DNA of 10,132 nucleotides. Origin: an uncultured Erysipelotrichaceae bacterium. Lineage in GTDB: Bacteria > Bacillota_I > Bacilli_A > Erysipelotrichales > Erysipelotrichaceae. The stretch is taken from assembly GCA_902784015.1 (NCBI GenBank), contig CACZTC010000148.1:1-10132 (forward strand), read 5' to 3'. The position numbers were made by a program, and so were the translations under genes. Within the stretch, counting starts at the first letter, position 1. Every line of letters starts with the position of its first letter. Shown here in pieces: positions 7,027-10,132 of this stretch. The notes below the pieces were generated by a model. That model had not been told where the DNA came from, searched no databases, and saw only the letters and a program-made list of their open reading frames with translations.

Positions 7027-7027
7027 A

Positions 7028-7032
7028 AGAGG
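7028..7032 (+). promoter_or_regulatory. Ribosome binding site supporting a GTG start for ftsK
   Basis: AGAGG sits 5 bases before the GTG at 7038, in the 11-base gap after the RNase J stop. It favours GTG over the next in-frame ATG about 16 codons in (residue 13 is the first internal Met), which would lose the basic N-terminus. Confidence 0.7.
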
Positions 7033-7037
7033 TAAAA

Positions 7038-9569
7038 GTGGGAAGAAAAAGCAATGCCCAAAAGGCACTTGAAATGAAAATAGAAAATGACCGTATTGAA
7101 AGAAGACAAATAATCACGATTGTGATTATTTCTGCTTTTATTATTGTCGGATTAGGACAATTTGGTATGGTTGGCCGTTTTCTATATCAACTTCAACGCT
7201 ATCTATTTGGTACATATTTTTGGTCAATCTTAGTTTTTGTAATTCTATTTATCATTATTAATATGATTAATAGAAAACATGGTACTTATGAAAGTAATGT
7301 TTTACCAATAGCTTTAGTAATAGCTGTTATTTTAATGTTGACATCATATTTTGCGGATAATAATGATGTAGGTTTATCACATTTTGTAAGATTAGTCACA
7401 AATATAAAAACATATTTTGGTATTAATGCTGATAGTAATATTGGGGGCGGCCTTTTAGGTACTTTATTATTTGGCTTTATATCTATGTTAATAGGTAGAA
7501 GTGGTGTTCTATTAGTGGCTAGTGTCTTAATTATTATCGCTTTATTATTATTAGTTTCGCTTGATGTTTATAAAAAAGCATTTAGAACTATCTTTGCTTT
7601 TATTAGAGTTCCTAGTGAAGAAGGATATGAAGAAGATAATGATGAATATGAGGTAGTTAATAAAAAGAAAAGATTCTCTTTATTTGGTAATAATCAAGAT
7701 AATGAAAGAGAAAGTATGTTTGGAAAAATTGATGCTGAAGAAGATAAAGAAATACCAAGCGATACTGATATTTTATTAGAAACAAAATTGATTAATGAAC
7801 ATCCTAATGCGACAACTAGAGAGATTCCTGTTTCTATACCTGGAGAAGTAATAAGCGGAGGAAAATCAGTATTTATTAATATTGATGATTTATTACATGG
7901 CGCACCAAAAGAAGAAGATGAAGAAGAAATAATTGAAATTGAAGATGATTATGATGAAGAATATATCGATGAAGAGGAATATATCGATGAGGATGAATAT
8001 GCTGAAGAAATAGATGAAGAAGATGAAGAATATATTGATGAAGAAGATGAAGATGATATAACAGTAGATAAGCCTAAACAAACAAGAAAAAGAAAAGAGA
8101 AGGCTCATCAAGGTTTTGCGAATTATCGTACACCTGAAGAATCTAGGGCTATTGGTAGATTATTAGAAGATGTACAAAGGACTAATGATAACGCAAGAAA
8201 TGAAGCAGCTGCCAAAGAAAAAGGTGAAGCTTTAATTGAGATCTTAAAGACTTTTGATATTGAAGCTAGATTAAGTGATACACATATCGGCCCTAGTGTA
8301 ACGCAATTTGAAGTTAAGCCTGATGCCAATGTTAAAGTATCAAAAATTATTGGTTTAACAGATAATATAAAAATGCAATTAGCAGCTAAAGATGTCCGTA
8401 TCGAAGCACCAATTCCAGGAAGACCAACATGTGGCGTAGAAATACCTAATGCTGTTGCGACACCAGTTAAAATGAAAGAATTATTTAATGATCGTAAAGT
8501 CAAAGATGAAAAGCATCCTTTGATGTTTGTGGTTGGTAAAGATTTACAAGGTAATGTTGTAACATGTCGCTTGGATAAAATGCCACATCTATTAATAGCT
8601 GGGGCAACTGGTAGTGGTAAATCTGTATGTATGAATTCAATTATTACTTCTATTCTATTAAGAGCTAATCCTGAAGATGTAAAGTTATTATTGATTGACC
8701 CTAAAAAAGTAGAATTTACACCTTATCATGATATTCCACATTTAATTGGACCAGTTATTGATGATGCTAATAAAGCAAGTAATGCTTTAAAAGTTATAGT
8801 CCAAATGATGGATGAAAGATATAACATGTTTGCCTTAAATGGTGTTAAAGGCATTGAAGGCTTTAATGAAAAAGTGAAAAAACAAAATGGGCGACCAAAT
8901 GAAGATGGTTCACCAGCACTAGAAAAATTACCATATATCATCGTTATTATTGATGAGTTAGCTGATTTGATGTCAGTAGCTGGTAAAGATGTTGAATCAT
9001 CAATTCAAAGAATAACACAATTAGCTCGTGCTGCCGGTATTCATTTGATTGTTGCTACACAAAGACCAAGTGTCAATGTTATTACAGGTGTCATTAAATC
9101 TAATATACCTAGTCGTATCGCCTTTGCGGTTTCTTCTGGCGTAGACTCAAGAACTATTTTAGATTCAGTTGGCGCAGAAAGATTATTAGGTAATGGTGAT
9201 ATGCTTTATATGCCAATTGGTCAAAATGCTCCTGAGCGTGTTCAGGGTGTATTTGTGACTGATAGTGAAGTAAGTGATATTACAGATGATGTTAAAAGAA
9301 GAGCTAAACCTAAATATGATGACCACTTCGTCTTATTAGAAGGAGTAGATGGTAATGTAGGTTTAGTGACAGTAAGCGATGATCCTATGTTTGAAGAAAT
9401 AAAAGAATATGTTATTCAAGCTCAAAAAGCTTCTACATCGCTTCTACAAAGAAGATTTGGTATTGGCTATAATAGGGCAGCTAGAATGATAGATGCGCTT
9501 GAAGAAAATGGTATCATAGGACCAGCTCAAGGCTCTAAGCCTAGAGAAGTATTTATTAAACCTGATTAA
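7038..9569 (+). CDS. ftsK: DNA translocase FtsK/SpoIIIE
   Basis: This septum-located, membrane-anchored ATPase pumps chromosomal DNA into daughter cells or a forespore. It has 843 residues. A basic N-terminus leads into about four or five membrane segments (24-44, 60-78, 88-104, 137-177). A linker of about 200 residues follows and contains a strongly acidic block at 292-340. The alpha/beta motor comes next: Walker A GATGSGKS at 522-529 (K528), Walker B IIVIIDELADL with D639 and E640, and ATQRPSVNVITG downstream. The gamma winged-helix domain at about 782-843 (LLQRRFGIGYNRAARMID) reads orientation sequences (KOPS/SRS type). Total length is close to SpoIIIE (about 790). The sequence alone cannot say whether the cell sporulates, so FtsK and SpoIIIE/SftA roles are not separated. 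It starts with GTG, is probably co-transcribed with the RNase J gene, and is followed by a strong terminator. Confidence 0.95.
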   Translation: MGRKSNAQKALEMKIENDRIERRQIITIVIISAFIIVGLGQFGMVGRFLYQLQRYLFGTYFWSILVFVILFIIINMINRKHGTYESNVLPIALVIAVILMLTSYFADNNDVGLSHFVRLVTNIKTYFGINADSNIGGGLLGTLLFGFISMLIGRSGVLLVASVLIIIALLLLVSLDVYKKAFRTIFAFIRVPSEEGYEEDNDEYEVVNKKKRFSLFGNNQDNERESMFGKIDAEEDKEIPSDTDILLETKLINEHPNATTREIPVSIPGEVISGGKSVFINIDDLLHGAPKEEDEEEIIEIEDDYDEEYIDEEEYIDEDEYAEEIDEEDEEYIDEEDEDDITVDKPKQTRKRKEKAHQGFANYRTPEESRAIGRLLEDVQRTNDNARNEAAAKEKGEALIEILKTFDIEARLSDTHIGPSVTQFEVKPDANVKVSKIIGLTDNIKMQLAAKDVRIEAPIPGRPTCGVEIPNAVATPVKMKELFNDRKVKDEKHPLMFVVGKDLQGNVVTCRLDKMPHLLIAGATGSGKSVCMNSIITSILLRANPEDVKLLLIDPKKVEFTPYHDIPHLIGPVIDDANKASNALKVIVQMMDERYNMFALNGVKGIEGFNEKVKKQNGRPNEDGSPALEKLPYIIVIIDELADLMSVAGKDVESSIQRITQLARAAGIHLIVATQRPSVNVITGVIKSNIPSRIAFAVSSGVDSRTILDSVGAERLLGNGDMLYMPIGQNAPERVQGVFVTDSEVSDITDDVKRRAKPKYDDHFVLLEGVDGNVGLVTVSDDPMFEEIKEYVIQAQKASTSLLQRRFGIGYNRAARMIDALEENGIIGPAQGSKPREVFIKPD
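7911..8057 (+). repeat. Acidic low-complexity repeat tract inside ftsK
   Basis: Residues 292-340 of the translocase contain 36 Asp/Glu in 49 positions and no Lys or Arg. The remaining positions are almost all Ile or Tyr. The unit YIDEE or a near copy recurs at least three times, and the DNA is correspondingly rich in GAA/GAT with ATAT-ATCGATGA-type near repeats. It lies between the membrane anchor and the motor, a region that varies widely in FtsK proteins. Replication slippage could change its length. Confidence 0.8.
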
Positions 9570-9602
9570 GGAATTATTAATCTTGTATTATTTGAGACTA
9601 TT

Positions 9603-9636
9603 AAACAGATATGTATAAGCCATATCTGTTTTTTTT
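9603..9636 (+). terminator. Strong intrinsic terminator after ftsK
   Basis: An 11-bp perfect stem (9603-9613 with 9621-9631) closes a 7-base loop TATAAGC and ends in a run of eight T. It begins 33 bases after the ftsK stop and closes the RNase J-ftsK operon. Confidence 0.9.
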
Positions 9637-9647
9637 AAGATTATTTA

Positions 9648-9653
9648 TATAAT
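9648..9653 (+). promoter_or_regulatory. Probable -10 element of the ssb-like gene
   Basis: TATAAT follows the ftsK terminator at once and lies 55 bases before the ATG at 9709. The -35 region overlaps the T-run and 3' arm of the terminator and has no good match. The position after a strong terminator argues that a promoter is needed here. Confidence 0.45.
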
Positions 9654-9696
9654 TTCATGATTTGTGCATATTTATATCTTTATAGAAAATATCTTC

Positions 9697-9704
9697 AAGG
9701 AGGT
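9697..9704 (+). promoter_or_regulatory. Near-perfect ribosome binding site that sets the SSB start
   Basis: AAGGAGGT lies 4 bases before ATG 9709 and matches the 16S 3' end fully. It selects this ATG over the in-frame GTG at 9664, which would add 15 residues foreign to the OB-fold. Confidence 0.85.
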
Positions 9705-9708
9705 GGAT

Positions 9709-10023
9709 ATGCTTAGTTCTTGTGTCATTGTAGGAAAGATTATTAAAGAGCCAGAAATCACAAAAACAGTTAATGGTAATTCAATTGCATATATCTATGT
9801 TGAAACAATAAGACCTTTTAAAAGTGATGATGGCAGTGTTAATTCAGATGTATTTAAGATACTACTATGGAGAGGAATAGCCGAGGAATGCCAAGATCAT
9901 TGTCAAATTGGCTCTTGTGTAGCTATTAGAGGTCGACTACAGTCCAATGTATATGTAAAAGATGAAAAGACATTCTACAATTGTGAAATCATAGCTGAAA
10001 AAGTTGCATATATTTCTAATTAG
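9709..10023 (+). CDS. Short single-stranded DNA-binding protein (SSB family, tail-less)
   Basis: This is an OB-fold ssDNA-binding protein of 104 residues. Family features in order: the first strand MLSSCVIVGKIIKEPEI, where SSB has xNxVxLxGRLxxDPEL; VETIRPFK at 31-38 (usually AV-R-F); the FKILLWRGIAEECQDHC block at 49-65 with W54; GSCVAIRGRL at 68-77; and IIAEKVAYIS at 94-103, where SSB has the EVVAEKVxFL ending. The protein stops right after the OB-fold. The flexible linker and acidic tail (DDDIPF type) that recruit replication and repair partners in the main SSB are absent. Length and layout resemble B. subtilis SsbB (113 residues), used in competence, more than SsbA. A replicative SSB is therefore probably encoded elsewhere, by the usual rpsF-ssb-rpsR site. 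It is a single-gene unit between two terminators. Family is well supported; the role is inference. Confidence 0.85.
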   Translation: MLSSCVIVGKIIKEPEITKTVNGNSIAYIYVETIRPFKSDDGSVNSDVFKILLWRGIAEECQDHCQIGSCVAIRGRLQSNVYVKDEKTFYNCEIIAEKVAYISN

Positions 10024-10040
10024 ATATTTCCATCTACTTC

Positions 10041-10070
10041 AAGAGTAACATAATAGTTACTCTTTCTTTT
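10041..10070 (+). terminator. Intrinsic terminator after the SSB gene
   Basis: A 9-bp stem AAGAGTAAC / GTTACTCTT (10041-10049 with 10056-10064) closes the loop ATAATA and is followed by TCTTTT. It starts 17 bases after the SSB stop codon. Confidence 0.8.
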
Positions 10071-10109
10071 GGTGTATGCTATCATCATATAGGAAAAGGA
10101 ATATATATT

Positions 10110-10132
10110 ATGGCTTTTGATTCATTGAGTGA
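10110..10132 (+). CDS. ffh: Probable signal recognition particle protein Ffh, 3'-truncated by window edge
   Basis: Only eight codons are visible: MAFDSLS followed by GA (Asp or Glu). Ffh, the SRP GTPase that targets membrane proteins co-translationally, starts in many Bacillota with MAFESL or a close variant followed by S/T-E/D-R-L, so the match is good but short. AGGAAAAGGA at 10091-10100 offers an SD about 9 bases from the ATG. The gene follows the SSB terminator, so it needs its own promoter; TATGCT at 10075-10080, just after TG, is a possible weak -10. The usual upstream neighbour ylxM is not present. Confidence 0.55.

Noticed and set aside
7911..8057. Short repeated DNA units that might suggest a CRISPR or iteron array
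   Set aside because: The units are imperfect, in frame with the protein and have no unique spacers; they encode the acidic linker of ftsK.
7893..8111. Minus-strand reading frame rich in Phe and Ile, resembling a small membrane protein
   Set aside because: It is the reverse complement of the GAA/GAT-rich acidic linker of ftsK; hydrophobicity follows automatically from the composition and no start signals are present.
8123..8503. Minus-strand open frame of 126 codons inside ftsK
   Set aside because: It lies opposite a well-conserved motor region, shows no recognisable domain and has no SD; it is a shadow of the sense gene.
9664..9708. In-frame GTG start adding 15 residues to the SSB protein
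   Set aside because: No SD precedes it, the extra residues do not fit the OB-fold start, and AAGGAGGT sits correctly before ATG 9709.

Overview
The window reads as a piece of chromosome from a low-GC Gram-positive bacterium (Bacillota). AT-rich coding, a two-cluster clostridial-type ferredoxin, a MiaB of the longer Gram-positive type, an RNase J paralogue next to an FtsK/SpoIIIE translocase, and good Shine-Dalgarno (SD) sites on several genes all fit. An anaerobic Erysipelotrichia-like or related lineage is my best guess, but this is inference from gene content only. TGG encodes Trp and TGA acts only as a stop, so the standard code applies. All recognised genes lie on the + strand and there is no gene-free stretch longer than about 140 bases.

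Layout. Positions 1-375 hold the C-terminal two thirds of pgsA (phosphatidylglycerophosphate synthase). Positions 402-3557 hold a compact three-gene set: an ABC ATPase, a 528-residue polytopic membrane protein overlapping it by 23 bases, and a CPBP (Abi/CAAX-like) intramembrane protease 2 bases further on. Positions 3616-3792 hold a 58-residue 2[4Fe-4S] ferredoxin with its own near-consensus promoter, strong SD and terminator. miaB (3876-5306, tRNA methylthiolation) follows. Then come an RNase J-family gene (5365-7026) and ftsK/spoIIIE (7038-9569), 11 bases apart, closed by a strong intrinsic terminator. A short single-stranded DNA-binding protein (9709-10023) has its own terminator, and the last 23 bases look like the start of ffh (signal recognition particle).

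How the genes relate. Most are housekeeping: phospholipid synthesis, electron transfer, tRNA modification, RNA turnover, chromosome segregation, ssDNA binding and protein targeting. pgsA, miaB, rnjB and spoIIIE also lie in one general chromosomal region in Bacillus subtilis, so this looks like a rearranged version of an old Bacillota neighbourhood. The accessory part is the ABC/membrane/CPBP set, a candidate export-and-processing or immunity module.

The points most worth a second look are: (1) the RNase J protein has lost most of its metal-ligand residues and looks like a catalytically dead RNase J2-type partner subunit; (2) the ABC ATPase gene and miaB have start codons fixed by adjacent in-frame stops, no SD, and a -10-like hexamer 7-9 bases upstream, which suggests leaderless transcripts beside strong-SD genes; (3) the ABC/CPBP module has an unusual permease; (4) the SSB lacks the acidic C-terminal tail.
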